A DNA stretch of 64,000 nt from Mantamonas sphyraenae (lineage: Eukaryota; CRuMs; Mantamonadidae). The stretch lies in assembly GCA_026936335.1 (NCBI GenBank), contig JAPMXV010000062.1, positions 62,001 to 126,000 of the forward strand. The letters run 5' to 3'. This document shows, one piece after another, positions 1-12,850 of this stretch (its first letter is position 1; each line of letters opens with the position of its first letter). The notes beneath the pieces are model-generated. The model did no database searches. It saw nothing but the letters and a program-made list of their open reading frames with translations, and was not told the origin of the DNA. Position numbers and translations under genes: made by a program.

Positions 1-32
1 GTGACTTTGTCAAAGTCCCGGGAAAGCGCCCC

Positions 33-2868
33 ATGAACCCATGGCCCGTGTCCCCCCATGCCACCACAGCCCGCAAAACGATCGACCCCGCTGCTGACGC
101 AAACACACAGGGCGATGTCGTCAACGGCCGCCGCGAGGGCCGTGGGACGTACATCTACGGCACCATGTCACGGTACCGTGGCGACCGCTACGAAGGCGAA
201 TGGAAGGTGAGCACAAGGCAGTGCAGTGCCCGACGATGGCATTGGAGAGTACAGGAGCAGGGTGAAAATCCGTGTTCGGAGCGTGGAGCTGACCCACATG
301 CACGGCATGTGTCCTTCCATCACAGAACGACATGGCGCACGGGTACGGAGTGTACTATTCGGCCGATGGGAGTGTGTACGATGGCTTCTGGGAGGAAAAC
401 AAGCGACAGGGCCGCGGAAAAAAGCGGTGGGCAAATGGTGCGTTTCTGGCAGATCTTTGCGGGCGACAGACGACGATGGAGAGGGCCCAATCCACTGCTG
501 ACACCGCCACACGGCACATATGGACACACACACACACACCCATACGCACACGCGCGCATCAATCAGGGACGGAATACCAAGGAGAGTGGAAGAATGACCG
601 GCAGCACGGAGACGGGGTGATGACGTGGGAGAACGGCGACGAATACCGGGGCGAGTGGAAGAACAACAAGCAGCACGGCAAGGGACGCAAGGTGTGGAAG
701 GATGGCACAGTGTATGTTGGCGAATGGGTGATGGGAGACCGCGAAGGCAGGGGCAAGTACAGGTGGGGCGGAGCGTCGTCGTACAAGCAAGACGAGTACA
801 TGGGCGAGTGGAAGGGAGACGTGGCACATGGCGAGGGCACGTACCGTTCGTCAGATGGATCGTCGTACTCAGGCGGTTGGAAGCACAACATGCGTCATGG
901 GTTGGGCGAAGTGTGTCGCGCACGGGAGAACGCTATGTGGGTGAATGGGAAGGCGACAAGAAGCATGGCAAGGGCAAAAAGACATGGGTGGATGGCACTG
1001 TGTACGAGGGCATGTGGTGTCAGGGGATCAGGGAGGGCGAAGGCACCTATGTGTATGGCTCGGCGACAGACTTCCAGGGCGATGTGTACCAGGGAGGGTG
1101 GTGTGACGACAAGGCGCATGGATTTGGGGTGTACATTTCGGCAGACGGGAGCACGTATGAAGGCGAATGGGTGCAGAACAGGAGACACGGCCACGGGAAA
1201 AAGGTGAGCGTGTCGGGGGCCGTGTATGAGGGCGAGTGGGTGAACGACAAGGCCGAGGGCCACGGCACAAAGACATACACGTCGGGGGCCACGTATGAAG
1301 GCGAATGGCGAGGGGGCAAGCGACACGGCCAAGGCACGCTGGTGTTTAGCAACCAGGACGTGTACCACGGCGAGTTTGTGGACGATGCGGCCACGGGGCG
1401 TGGGGTGCTCACCAAGGGGGATGGCACCCTGTACGAAGGCGAGTTTGTGGACAGCAAGAAGCATGGCAAGGGGGTGGTATGTTTTCCAGACGGAACCGAG
1501 TATGAGGGCACGTGGAAGGAAAACCTGCGCCATGGCGAGGGCATCCTCACAGAGCCTGGGGGCAAGCGCTTCCGTGTTGCATTTGACCACGACCACGAGG
1601 TGGCACGCACCGAGGTGTCGCCTCGCAAGCACAACCAATCTGTGTCTGTGCAGGCACATTGGCGCCTAGGACAGCCATCGTCGTACAACGCCAGCGCAGG
1701 CAGTGGCAGCAGCAGCAGCAGCAGCAGCAGCACGACGAGCACGACGACGACGACCACCACCACCACGACTGAGGAGGAACGTGCCGAGGTGCAACGCATG
1801 TTGGACATCAAGTTGGGTCCGATGCGCAGGGAAGGAGCCTGGCTGGACAAGATGTTGGACGAGGTGGGAGAGTTGTCTGACGAAGACGAGGAGACCACGG
1901 GGATTCGGTATGGGACCGGGGCGGGGGCTGGTGTCCATGGTGAACGTGATGATGACAACGACGACGACGATGACGATGACGACGACGATGATTTTGATGA
2001 TGCCACTCTGGACGAACTGTTGCAAGATGTGAGCACAGAGGTGTCGCCCGGAGGAAGCTCATCGGACGTCAAAGCAAGCGCCCTGGAGCAGGGGTTGTGG
2101 GGCATGCACCGCAGCAACCGCAAAGAGGCTGGCAGCAGCAACAACACCCTCACGGCTCACAACATGTTTATGATGCAGAACGCAAACACCAACGCTTCTT
2201 CTTCGTCATCCTCGTTCTCTGCGTCGTCCTCATCCTCGGCACACTCGTCGTATCCTGAAACAAACACGACGACGACGACGACGACGACGTCCAGGAAGAC
2301 GTACAGTCCCGCAAGCACGTCCAACGGCAACGGCGACGACGTGCAAGATGATGCAAGCATGAAGTTGCTCAAGGTGTTGGTGGAGCTGGAGGACGGCAAG
2401 TCAGAGGTGGTCAAGGTGAAAGCAGACGGCGCCAACACACTGATGGCCACACTGTATGTGCGGTTGGGCCTCAGCGTGGCCACTCACTCATTCGACGTGT
2501 TTGACACAGACTTTCAGATGTTTGTGGTGCTCAACGAAGACTCATACGCCGATCTGGACGAGTCCAGCAAGGTGCGCGTGCGCGTCGTGCCCAAAAACCA
2601 GCCTGACATGGTGGACGTCTCGCTCCATGGGCCTGCACCGCAGGAGGATGACATCCCGCCTGCGTTTGTGTGTCCTATCACCCAAGACGTGATGGAGGAC
2701 CCCGTCGTGGCAGCCGATGGCCACACATACGAGCGACAAGCCATTCTGACCTGGCTTCGCGACCACGACTCGTCACCCATGACCAACCAGCGCATGGGAA
2801 GCCGCAACGTCATTCCAAACTTTGCCATGCGATCGCAAATTCAAGAGTGGTCGACAAAGTCGAACTGA
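33..2868 (+). CDS. MORN-repeat protein with C-terminal U-box (putative E3 ubiquitin ligase)
   Basis: Exons 33(or 111)-206, 326-437 and 567-2868, both introns GT-AG. The N-terminal half is about 16 MORN repeats (pattern YEGEW-KN-KHGKG), usually membrane-lipid or protein binding. A Ser/Thr tract (CAG/ACG codons, ~1700-1770), an Asp run (~1960-2000) and a second Ser/Thr tract follow. A domain of about 75 residues (2365-2600) resembles a ubiquitin-like fold. The C-terminus (2660-2855) is a clear U-box: FVCPITQDVMEDPV, DGHTYER, then SPMTN. U-boxes bind E2 enzymes, so substrate ubiquitination is inferred. The frame changes by -1 near 911-916; restoring one G keeps the repeats unbroken and gives about 862 residues. 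The ATG at 33 is doubtful, because 33-110 looks like the 3' end of an intron (ends AAACACACAG), so earlier exons may lie outside the window. It ends 29 bp from the symplekin stop. Confidence 0.8.
1708..2000 (+). repeat. Trinucleotide runs coding Ser/Thr and Asp tracts
   Basis: AGC and ACG runs (1708-1770) encode serine and threonine, and GAC/GAT runs (1953-2000) encode aspartate, in the linker between the MORN array and the U-box of the MORN gene. Both are in frame and probably disordered protein. Confidence 0.8.
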
Positions 2869-2897
2869 ACACGACGGAGTAAAACTGTGGTTTTTCA

Positions 2898-5800
2898 TCA
2901 TCCAAACAAATGCAGCACGGCGCGCGGGATGGTGGTGTTGCTCTTGCGCACATACTTGCGCAGTGGTTTGCGCAGATACGTGGCCTTGTGCAGCATGATA
3001 TCTTCCAGTTGTGGGCCGGGAAGCTGCAGGAGCACGGGGAAGGAATGCGGCTGCGTCAGACGGCAGCATCGGATGAATCCCGCCCACAGCTTCTCGTGCT
3101 TCCAAATCTTCTTGCCAATGAGACGCGAGAGGACAGTCATCATGAACTGTTTGATGTTGGGGAAGGTCTCGATGGCCACCATGCACGTGCGCACAAACAG
3201 CGGCGGGATTTCGCGCACCTCCAGCAGCTGCTGCAGCACCACTGCCATGACCTCCTGCTTGTACACGCTCTTGTAGGACAGCAGCAAACTCATCATGGAC
3301 ACGACGTCTTGCACACGCTGCGCACCCTCCTTTGTGCGCAGATCCATGGGCATCAGATGCAGCTGGATCATCAGCTGCGACGGCGAGACCGACGAGCCTG
3401 CCCCGAGCAGCCTCTCCACAGCCACCTTCAAGGCAGGGCCACGCAAGCGCACGAGCTCGGGCAGTTGCTCAAACACCTCGTCCCTGTTCAGCGCAGGCAG
3501 CACGTAGATGAGCAGGCGTGCGTCCTTGACCTTGTTGCGGTGCACCTCCTGAACCGTGCGCACCAAATCGCTGCTGGGCATCTTGTTTTCTGTCAGGATG
3601 CCCAGAATGGTCATCACCAACGACTCGCAGCCGCTCTCTACGCTTGCGATCAGCTGCAGGATGTGTTGCGACTCCATGCCCACCGTGCGCACCATCGGCC
3701 TCACCAGCTGCACAAACACACGCTTCACATACGGCGCTTCGATGTCTGCAAACACAGGCATGATGCGCTCCAGCAGCGACTGTTTCTTTGTGCACAACGC
3801 AAAGTACAGCGTCACCAACTGTGCCACCCGTGTCATTGTTTCCCGTTGCACGTCTTCCAGTGTGCGTGGCTTTTCCTGCTGCTCCTCTTCAGCTTCCCCT
3901 TCTGCCTCTTCCCCTGCTTCCCCTTCCTCGCCTTCGCCGCTGTCTTCCCCCTGCGCCTCATGCGCATCTTCGCCGTCCACTTCCATTCCCTCACCACTGC
4001 TAACAGGCTCCACTTTGGCCTCTGCCTTGGCTTCCTCCTTGGATTCCTCTTCCTCCGTTTCCATGGCGGAATCCTCCACCTGCTTCCCATCCCCTTTGCC
4101 ACCGTCGTCCTTTGCACCCTCCTCGGCCGCGCTCTCCACCACAGGCTCCTCAGGCTGCGGAATGTCCACCACCTTGAGCATCTGTGCGGCCGCGTACTCT
4201 TCGACACGCTGTGCATAGGGGCTGTCGCCGCCGTCGCCGAAAAGGAAATTGGCCACCAGTTGAATCGCTGTGTTGCGCACCACCTCGTGCTCGTGCGTGG
4301 CATACTCCAGCACCATGGCCAAACTGCGCTCGCTGCAAACAGAACGCTTCAGAATCAGCTCACGCAGGGTGGCCAGGCCGTGTGCCACACGCACCTCATC
4401 CCTGCAATAGCTGCGCAGAAACGCAAGCATTTCCATCGTCACTTCGGGCGCCTCTGTGTACACTTTGCTCAGCGCCTGCGATCCCATGTTTTGCTTACGC
4501 ATGCCCTCGAGCAAACGAGCCACAAGCACTCGGTATCGTCCAAGGCCATCCTTGTTCCACCATGTTTCCTTCGCCACCTCCTCCAGCTCCTGTGCACTGG
4601 GTCCCTGCTCGTGTTCCTCAGTGCCATCATTTCCCTCCTCATCCTCTTCCTCCTCTGCCGACTTTCCACGCCCGCGTCGTCGTCCCCTGCCGCGTCCTTT
4701 CGCAGTCTTTGCTTTTGCCTTTGCCTTGGACTTCCCTTTGCTGGACCCCGACTCCTCTGTGTCCATGCTCGACGACGCCGCAGGGTCATCGGCGCCACCA
4801 GACGCAGCCAGGACAGCTTCGTTCCAGGCCTCGACACCTCCGGCTGCATGCCGGTACGAATTCGTGTACTCCTGATACAGCCAGGCCATGGCCAGGGAGC
4901 GACGGTTGCTAAAGTCTTCCAGAATAAAGTCGAGAAGGCGTTGGTTCACGGGATGCTCCAGGGGACGCATGGAGGCCAGTCGAACCAGCGTGCCCACGCG
5001 CAACTTTGACTCGCCGCCCACACTCAGGCCCTCTTCGCTGCCCATGATGCGAGTCATTGTGCGTGCGCTCAAGTCTTCGTACAAGCACATGCTCATGCTG
5101 AGTTTGGGTCCTGCCTCAGCCTCCGCCTTCATCGCCGCAATACGCGCACGTTCTTCTCCGCCGCCTTCTCCTCCGCCGCTTTCCTCTTGGCCTCCTTTGC
5201 CGCCTCGTCTTCCTTGGCCTCCGCAGCCTGCTTTGCGGCACGTCGTTCCGCTGCCCGTCGCATGCGCAGGCGCGGGTCATCGATGTCGTCCTCTTCGTCG
5301 TCGCCGTCGCCGTCGCCCTCCTTCTCCTCGTCGTCGTCGTCGCCATCAGCACCTGCGGCGCCGCTGCCGCTCGCCCCCTTTAGGTTGGCCAGATTGTCGA
5401 TGTTGGCCATCACCAGATCGGCAATGACATGGGCCGGCAGCTTGCGCCAATCGAAATTGTACAGCGGCGTGCCTTCGATGCGTGGATCCAACGACGGAGG
5501 CAACTGGATGTCGCCGGGTTGTGGCACCCACAGTTTGCCCGAGCCCCGTGCCTCCATGCGTCGTCGCTTCTCCTCGTTCTCCTCATCCTCGTCGTCGTCT
5601 TCGTCCCCGTCATCGCCCACGCCAGCACCGGCCCCTGTGCTGCGGCGTCGCTTGCGCATGTCGTACGGATGCGTGAGTTGCACTTGCGACAGGGCACGGT
5701 GTGCCTGGTCTGCTGCGTTCAGTTCCACACACAGATCCACAAGCTCCCGTCGAAACGGCCCCGTCTTGCCTGTGGGCAGCTTCAGACACGCCAGAAACAT

Positions 5801-6922
5801 CTGCTTGAACGACGTGCGCATGCTCTTCAACTGGCCCGCTTTGATGGACGCATCCTGCGTCAGGCGTCTGTACAGGGCAAGGACGGCTGGGAGAACGAGC
5901 GGGATGCGGCCCATGCGCGTGCGCATGATGTTGCCCAGGGCATTCAACACCACCGAACGGGTGTTCATGGGCACATCTGCACGTTCACCGTATGCCAGCA
6001 GACGTTTGATGTACTCTTCACCCTCGGCGGCCAGTGCGTTGGCCGAAAGAAAGGAGTGAAACGGGGGAATCAACCCCAGGTTGAAGGCACTGCCTGCGCC
6101 ACTCTCACTCTCGCTGTTGGCAAACGAATAGCACAGCACCAGCGTTTCGATAAACTTCACAGCCTGCAGTCGCACACCGGGGTTGCTCGAGTCGAGCTGG
6201 CTCGCGCATTTTTCACTCAGCGCCTGCACGTGTTCAAACAGCTCTGTGGCCTCGTCTGCATTCCGTGTGCCCGTCCCGCTGCACCTGTGCTCTCGCACAC
6301 GGTCATACACACACACCGCTTGCCATGTCAGCACATGTTCACTTGGGGATCTGGGCATGGCGGAGCTCGGCCGAAGCCGCAGCAGCACGTCAAACCTCGC
6401 GCCCACACTTACAGCGCCTGCAGAGCCTTCTTCAGCACGGTACCGCACACCATGACGGCCTTTTTCACCACCTGCAGATTGCCGTCGGCCAGAAGCATGG
6501 GCATGACACTGGCCACGGGCAGGATGACTGTGGGTGCAGGTGTGGGAGGGCAAGGAGGGCCGAGCGAGACGGAACACGCGCACGCAAAGGGAGCATCGAG
6601 GCTGTTGTCAGCGATGCGCACACATGGGGTCCAGATACACCACACACACACACACACGGCAGGCCATGGATCCTACGGAAGCCACTCTGTGCAACTTACA
6701 TGTGTCCCTGCTCTTGGCAATGGCGTCCAGGAGCTCGAGGAGTGCCTTGCGCACCTTTGCGTTGCGCTCGGTAACCAGTTCGGTGACGCTGGTCATGTGT
6801 TCGTCCAGCAATTCGGGGCTTTGGAACACCAGCAACTCCCGCAGCTGGTTCATGGCCGCCACCTTGTCTTCGTTGTCGTCAGACAACTTGACGCGATTGA
6901 TGAGGTCCACCGGCTCCTGCAT
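2898..6922 (-). CDS. SYMPK: Symplekin, scaffold of mRNA 3'-end cleavage/polyadenylation
   Basis: Exons 6922-6700, 6527-6413 and 6278-2898 join in phase. Symplekin scaffolds CPSF and CstF in pre-mRNA and histone 3'-end processing in the nucleus. The N-terminal HEAT-like part (LINRVK, then helices with ELVTERNAKVRK and RLQAVKFIETLVLCY) and the C-terminal block ending KPLRKYVRKSNTTIPRAVL fit the family. Between them lie acidic/basic low-complexity inserts. The ATG at 6922 starts MQEPVDLINRVK; an in-frame ATG at 6970 would add 16 residues. The frame moves by -1 in a Lys/Glu-rich stretch near 5146; one extra G (GAGGAAGAA instead of GAGAAGAA) gives one reading frame of about 1239 residues. It is divergent from the karyopherin gene and convergent with the MORN gene. 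Confidence 0.85.
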
Positions 6923-7052
6923 CGTCGTTGCTGTGGCCAAACCCACGCACCATGGCATCAGGTAAACCATGCAAACCTGTACCCATGCATCCTCTCTTCC
7001 ACAATGTGGTGCCTATGTGGCCTCCAGCTTGTCCCTGTGCGATGCAGGGACG
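6923..7052. promoter_or_regulatory. Divergent promoter interval, symplekin / karyopherin
   Basis: 130 bp separate the two ATGs of oppositely oriented genes, so both core promoters and 5' leaders must lie here or extend into the genes. I see no clear TATA box. This is inferred from layout only. Confidence 0.35.
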
Positions 7053-10000
7053 ATGAGACGGCTGCGGCCCGCCGAAGACCGGGAGTGGCTTGGGTTCGAT
7101 GCGCCCCATGGCCCAAGTCGGGCAATCTATCGGTTCATGAGTTTGGTGGACGAGGTGATCGATGTAAGTGTGCTGCGACGGACCACAGATGCCGCTGGGA
7201 GGCGGTGCGTGCGGTGTTTGAGGCGTGCCCCTGCGTTCAAGATCGGCAGGCGACACGCGTGCAAGAACCCCTGCCAGCGCCTCCGCGGAAAATGTTTCTG
7301 GCTTGTGTGTGTGTCTCCATCCCCTTTCGACGATGGGTGTGCGTGCGTATCGCTGACAAAGCGTGTGTGGGGTCGTTCCACGGGGGCGGACCATTCCGGA
7401 CTTTTGCACAGGCGTTGGCCGACTTTCACGAGACCGGCAACGATGAATGGCTGGTCGAGTTCCAGACTCGTAGCGAGGCCTGGGATGTGGCCATCGAGCT
7501 GGTGGAAAGCAGCCGCGATCAGCGCTATCAATACTTTGGCGCCTCCACGCTGCTGGTCAAACTGCAGAAGGAATGGAGTTCGCTGGAAGAGGACGACCAA
7601 GAAGAAATGCGCCACGGTAGGTCCAGCGAGGCCCCATGCGGGCTGTCCAACACCCGCACATGCACACACACACTGACAACCATCGTGCCATGGCGTGCAC
7701 GTGTGTCCCTGCCCCGCACCACAGGATTGCTGGGCCTGCTTGCAGAATGTACGTTCGCAGGCCCGGAATACGTCGTTGTTGCGTGTCTGTGCCAGTGTTT
7801 GGCCGCCGTGGCAGTACACACGGTGCCGCAAGAGTGGCCAGAGGCTATTGACGACGTGATGGAAGGTTTGGCATTGGCAGAAGCATTCAATGCGCCGAAG
7901 GAACACGCACACGGAGAGGCCGTGCTGGGATTCCACACAATGGTTGCGCTGGAGTTTCTCAGTGCCCTGGCACAGGCAGTGGATCGGAGTCACATCAGCC
8001 ACACGCGCAGGAGACAAATTGTAACGGTGCTGCAACGAGAGCACACGCGCGTGTTTGCGTTCATCACACAGGTGTTGGAACACGTGCAGGACGAGTGCGC
8101 GCACTTGGAGGGCGTCCTGGACGCTGACGAGAGCGGCGATACATTCCACGGCGGCTCGCCGGGGCAGAGGCGATCGCAGGGGGCCCATCGACATGGCGCC
8201 GCCGCCGCAGCAGGTACTCCCGAAGTGGCAATGCACATTGGCGCCGTTGCGCTGGAATGTTTGGACGTGTGGCTGGACCAGCTTGATTTGTTGCGCATCA
8301 CCGACTTTGAGCCGCAGCAGGGCCTGTGGACGTGTGTATTTGAGCTGGTGCGGGTGCCCAGGCTGCGTCCGGCGTCCGTTTCCGCACTGTGCAACATTTT
8401 GGGACGCAACTCGGACGCAAGTGTGAACAGCAACATGACACGCCTGGTGGTGGACCAACTTATGGATGTGTTGATGTGGTTCCGCAGCGAGGCGGATGAG
8501 AGCCATTGGCAGGACGAAGAGACGGTGATCCACCTGGTGAGCGAAGAGGAACACTGTGCGGACATGCCCACCGCCATCATGTTGGTGCAACTGCTCAACG
8601 AGACCTTCAAGGGCAACCACCACCTGGTGGTGAACTACCTGGGGGCAGGGGAAGCCGCAAACGCGGACGACGGGGACGAGGAGGAAGAACACGCACGCAC
8701 ACGGGGCAGCAAGGAAGAGTACAGACTGGTGGAGGCCGCAAACGACCTGTGGAACACAGTGGTGACAACGGTGGACTTGGCGCCCATCAGCTGTGCCTCC
8801 AACTGCCTGGACACCCTGTTTGACTTTCTGCTGGACGTGAGCGAAAACCACGAGGACAACCCCGAGGTGCTGGAGCGACACATGGCCAGCTGGGAACAGC
8901 TCCTGGAGGTGCTTGTGTTGCGTGCCACATACCCGTCCGAATGTAGGCCGGGGGCGTCGCGGTGCGAGCTGCTCTGGAGCGACGCACGAGACGAGGTGGA
9001 GTTTGGCAACCTTCGAGACCAAATTTCCGGGGTGCTGGGCCAACTGCTGCTGCTGATGGGCACCCACTGCCTGGAGTATCTGCACCGCGCACTGGAGCGA
9101 GCGTGTGCGTCGTTGGATCTGCCCACACTGGAGGCGCTGATGTTTGCACTTGCGTGCGTGGCGGAAAGCGTGCCTGCGGCGCAGCTGCGAGACGAGGACA
9201 GCGTGGCACTGGCCACGCTGAACTTGCTACTGGACACACTGGTGCATCACGTGGACGAAAATAGCCCCGTGTATGTTGTAGAGACGGCGTTGCGCACGGT
9301 GGAAACCTGCAGCCACTGGGCGAGCTCGGGAGAGTGTTGCGACACCACGTGGGTGCAGGCTGCCTTTTCATTTGTGCACACGGCCATACGGACACACCCG
9401 ACGGCGGACAAGATGGGCACGCATGCGTTTGCCTCGCTGGTGACGCACTGTGCAGAGGTGGTGATCGCCATGGCCGACGATCTGGTGGACAGAATGACCA
9501 CCCTGGACGTGGTTGGCACACCGAGCAGCAGTAGTGCCAAGATTGCATGCATGCGTGGCATGGCCGTGGTGCTGGCCACCCTGGCTATGGACGATCCGGC
9601 GTCCAGCGAATCGCTCACGCAGGGAGTGTGCGAAATGTTCCGCGACAACATCGACAGTTGTCTGATGATGCTGGAGGAGGTGCAACGGGACAGTGGAGCA
9701 GCTGGCGAAAGGGTGCCCTACAGTGATGTGCGTGAGCTGGACGTGGAGTTGCGAGCGTTGGGTGCTTTTGTGCAGCACTTTGAACACCCAGAGGCCAGCG
9801 GAGAGGAGGCGCCTCCAGAGGCAGTGTTGCATGCGGCTGAACTGTTGCTGTCGTACACAGATGTGCTGGTGCGGGTGATGGACCACTGCACGTGTCCGCG
9901 GCTGATGCAGTCGTGGTGTGCCTCGCTGAGTCACATGGTGGGTACCACACGCTTGTTGTTGGACACAGATACCCTTCTGGAGGTGTTGGAAGTCATGGGC

Positions 10001-10789
10001 GAGTGCTTTGAACACCACGGCCACGCGTGCTGCCTGGACACTCAACTCCAGATCTTTCTCTTTTCTGGCGACGACGACGACGTCATCCTTGAACACTGTG
10101 CACAGGCGGTGTCGTCTGCCACGCAGGTGTTGCACACTCGCATTGTGGAGGAGCACACACAGGCAGAACTGGACCCGGAGCTGATGCTGGCCTACTTTGC
10201 CATGCTGAAGAACATGACCAAGCGCAACCCAGACGTGGTGCTGGGCATGTGGGAACTGAACGCCCTCATGGAAGTCGTGCTTGTGTGTCTCGATGCCACC
10301 CTGGACAAAAAGGTGGCGACGGCCCTGTTGCAAACCCTGCTCCTCCTCCTCGGCGGTCCCATGGCCACCATGATGAATCCACAGGGACAAGATCGCAAGC
10401 GGGTGGAGGAATCGATCGATGAACACGTCGACCGCTTCCCAGAGGCTCTGGTGGAATGTCTGGAGCAGTACGGAGGCGAGTTGGTTTCTCGCCTGGTGCT
10501 GGGTGTGTGTGTGCAATTTCCCTCGCACATGCTTGTTTACTCCATCGACCTGTTGCATCTGCTCCTGCGTGTGTTTATCCCCGAGTTTCCTGACATGCAG
10601 GCGAGCCTGCAGGACTCCCTCAACGATGAGGTGCTCAATCTCGACGCAGACGACGTGCGCACCATCCTCGCCTCCATGAACGACCTCGTAGGCAGCAAAC
10701 GTCGCTTCAGGGCTCTCATGAAGGATGTGGCCGGGATATGTCGCGGCGAAAACACCGCAGACACCCTCCTTGCCTTTGCCGGCTTGTGA
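7053..10789 (+). CDS. Importin-beta family karyopherin, transportin-3/importin-13 type
   Basis: Exons 7053-7163, 7412-7616 and 7725-10789 join in phase to 1126 residues. The family carries SR proteins and other cargo through nuclear pores in a Ran-dependent way. The N-terminus (ALADFHETGNDEWLVEFQ, then SEAWDVAIELVE and YFGASTLLVKLQ) is the typical importin-beta N-terminal segment and its spacing matches TNPO3/IPO13. The rest is a continuous HEAT-like helical solenoid with a short acidic loop near 8680. The first intron, 248 nt, ends TTTTGCACAG. A segment inside it (7202-7310) also reads as open sequence, so alternative splicing cannot be excluded. Subtype assignment is by overall resemblance; the family is clear. 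Confidence 0.75.
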
Positions 10790-10822
10790 GAGGACACGGT
10801 GCATTTTGACCGACGACCTACT

Positions 10823-12766
10823 TCATGGCGACGACGACGTTGGGGGTGTGAGGAAGCACAACCAGGTGGGCCAGTGTTCCTGGCGACTGTGTTGGCTAAT
10901 CTTGACGGGGGCGTCATTTTTGGAATCGACGTCTGCGTTGGCGCTGTTTGCGTCCCAATCGCCCAACTGAACATCGGCTTCCGTCCAGCCCAGCGACGTG
11001 GCAATCTCCTGTACAGCTGTCACGTAGCCCTGGGCTTGATCCTTGCTGACCTCGAGCATAAAGCGCGCTGTTTCGGTCACCACCACTGACCCCTGCTCGT
11101 CCAGCACATTGACCAGGGGGCCCGCTTCGATGCCACCCTGGTTTGCACCTTCCTTGCGCAGGAGATGAGCGGCTGTGTTGGACAGATAGGCCATCTGCTG
11201 TGTGCCTGCATGCTTCTTCTTGCCAAACATGTTTTTGTCCAGCTCCTCTGCCACAAAGCAGATGCGCACATGTTTCACCACTCGCGCAAGCCACTCTCCG
11301 CCATCCTTCCACCATTGCTCATCGCTTTCCTCTGCGTCGTCCGATGGTGAGGATGAGGACGAGGAGGCGTCTTCATCGCTCGATCGCACTTTTTTGTCGT
11401 TTCGTGGCGTTCCCCAGCCACTCTCGAGCCACTGGGACATTGTGTACCGCTTGCCTGTGTACAATTCGTACAATTGGGCCATGAGGTTGTACTCGGCGAC
11501 GTGGTTCTGGTTGTAGCGGTGGCGTTCGCTGGCAAATTGGAACCAGTCCCGCTCCTCGCTGTGGACGCCGTACGCGACGAAAGGACTGTTGACCACGTCT
11601 GCCCAGTAGCCACGCACACTGACCGACGTTTGTGTGCGCTTGCTCTTGCCCTCGGCACGCGACAGGAGACTGCGATTGGGAGCCGAGTAGTCCGAATTGG
11701 GCACCTCGTATGCCAGGCCACGTTCCCTCCACTCGTGGAACCACTTGTCCAACACAATGGATGCGTGCGGTTGCAAACGCATGGCGTAGTCCCAGTCAAT
11801 CAGGTTGCTGCGGTGGTCGTATCGTTCCGCATACAGCGAGCGCAGACGTTGATCGCGTGCCTCCACCATGTCAAACTGCTTGCTGGTGCGCCAGCTCTGA
11901 AATATGGTTTGCAGGTCGTCCAGCTGCCTGTAGCGCAGTGTCGACACGTCCAGCAGATCTCGAAGGCGACAGCCGTCTTCCTCCGTCACCAGGCTGCCAT
12001 CCGTGTGAGTGGGTGAGACAGCGTGGCTGTTTATGGAAGCATTGAAGGATAGGGAGGGAGGGAGGGAGTGTGTGCGTGTGTGTTGTGACTCACTTGATCA
12101 GTTCGTCGTGTGCCACGCGGTCAAGGTACTCCTCCACCTGCGGACGCAGCAACGAGTTGCCAAACAGCTCCAAGAAGGTGTACACTCGCTCTGTGTGTGG
12201 TTGCATTGTGTCATGGTTGTTGATCCATACCCAATGTGTGTGTGTGTGTGAGCGTGTGCATGTGCGAGAAGGGGAACCGTTTGTGATCGTTGGACGCGGG
12301 AAACGCACCCTCAGGCCCCAACGAATCGTCTGTGGCCACATGAAGCAGCATGAGATGACGTGCAATGTTCTCCAGCTGCGTCTCTGCCACTGTAATCTGC
12401 ATTCAAACGCGGCGTGGGACCGGGAACCCAGTGTCAGTGGGCTGTGTGACGCGTGCCGTGCAAGATCACGCCCTTAAAAATCCGCCTTACCGTGATCCGT
12501 TCGGCTTTGTCGTCTTCCAGATCCATGTGCCGACCCAACTGAGCAAGGGTGCGCAACAAATGGCGTGGATCGCTGCTGTTGACCACAACGATGTGTGTGG
12601 GCAGGTCTGCATTGTCATTGTTGTCGCTGCTGTTGTTGCTGCTGCTGCTGCTGCTCCCGCTCCCACTGCCTTGTTCCAAACTTGCGCTCTTTGCCTTGTT
12701 CCACACATCCAACAAATCCAACGCTGGGCTGTTGCCCCACATGCTGATGTTCCCCGTTCCACTCAT
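10823..12766 (-). CDS. DNAAF3: Dynein axonemal assembly factor 3
   Basis: Exons 12766-12491, 12396-12309, 12190-12094 and 11993-10823 give 543 residues. DNAAF3 (PF22 in Chlamydomonas) works in the cytoplasm in pre-assembly of outer and inner dynein arms. The start MSGTGNISMWGNSPALDL carries the family's W-G-x-SPALDL motif, followed by DPRHLLRTLAQ, then TVAETQLENIARHLML and TFLELFGNSLL across splice junctions, all typical. The central part has LIDWDYAMRL and RGYWADVVNSPFVAYG. A Ser-rich insert (CAG codons, ~12640) splits the first domain and a Ser/acidic insert sits near 11360. It shows that the organism builds motile cilia. Its stop is 33 bp from the karyopherin stop (convergent); its ATG is 84 bp from the sulfite oxidase ATG. 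Confidence 0.9.
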
Positions 12767-12850
12767 TTTGGGCAGGTTTGCGTCGAGTGGCGCAACTCTT
12801 CCGCTTGGAGCCTCTCCGCCTCGGCCGACGACCGCATCCCACTTCCCACA
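12767..12850. promoter_or_regulatory. 84-bp divergent promoter, DNAAF3 / sulfite oxidase
   Basis: Only 84 bp separate the start codons of a ciliary assembly gene and a mitochondrial enzyme gene. Any bidirectional promoter must be contained here or overlap the coding starts. No TATA or X-box-like palindrome is evident by eye. Confidence 0.35.

Noticed and set aside
2910-5009. 699-codon open frame on the + strand, antisense to symplekin
   Set aside because: GC-rich codon bias creates long antisense frames. The translation is His/Leu/Cys-rich without domains, and symplekin accounts for the region.
7202-7310. A separate coding exon in the karyopherin intron 1 (AVRAVFEACPCVQDR)
   Set aside because: It can be read in frame and looks protein-like, but direct joining 7163 to 7412 fits the importin-beta N-terminus without a gap. 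Kept only as possible alternative splicing.
5429-7411. Long open frame on the + strand running through the symplekin gene into the karyopherin gene
   Set aside because: It is antisense to clear symplekin exons, its translation is low in known motifs, and the karyopherin N-terminus starts at 7053 with a spliced join at 7412.
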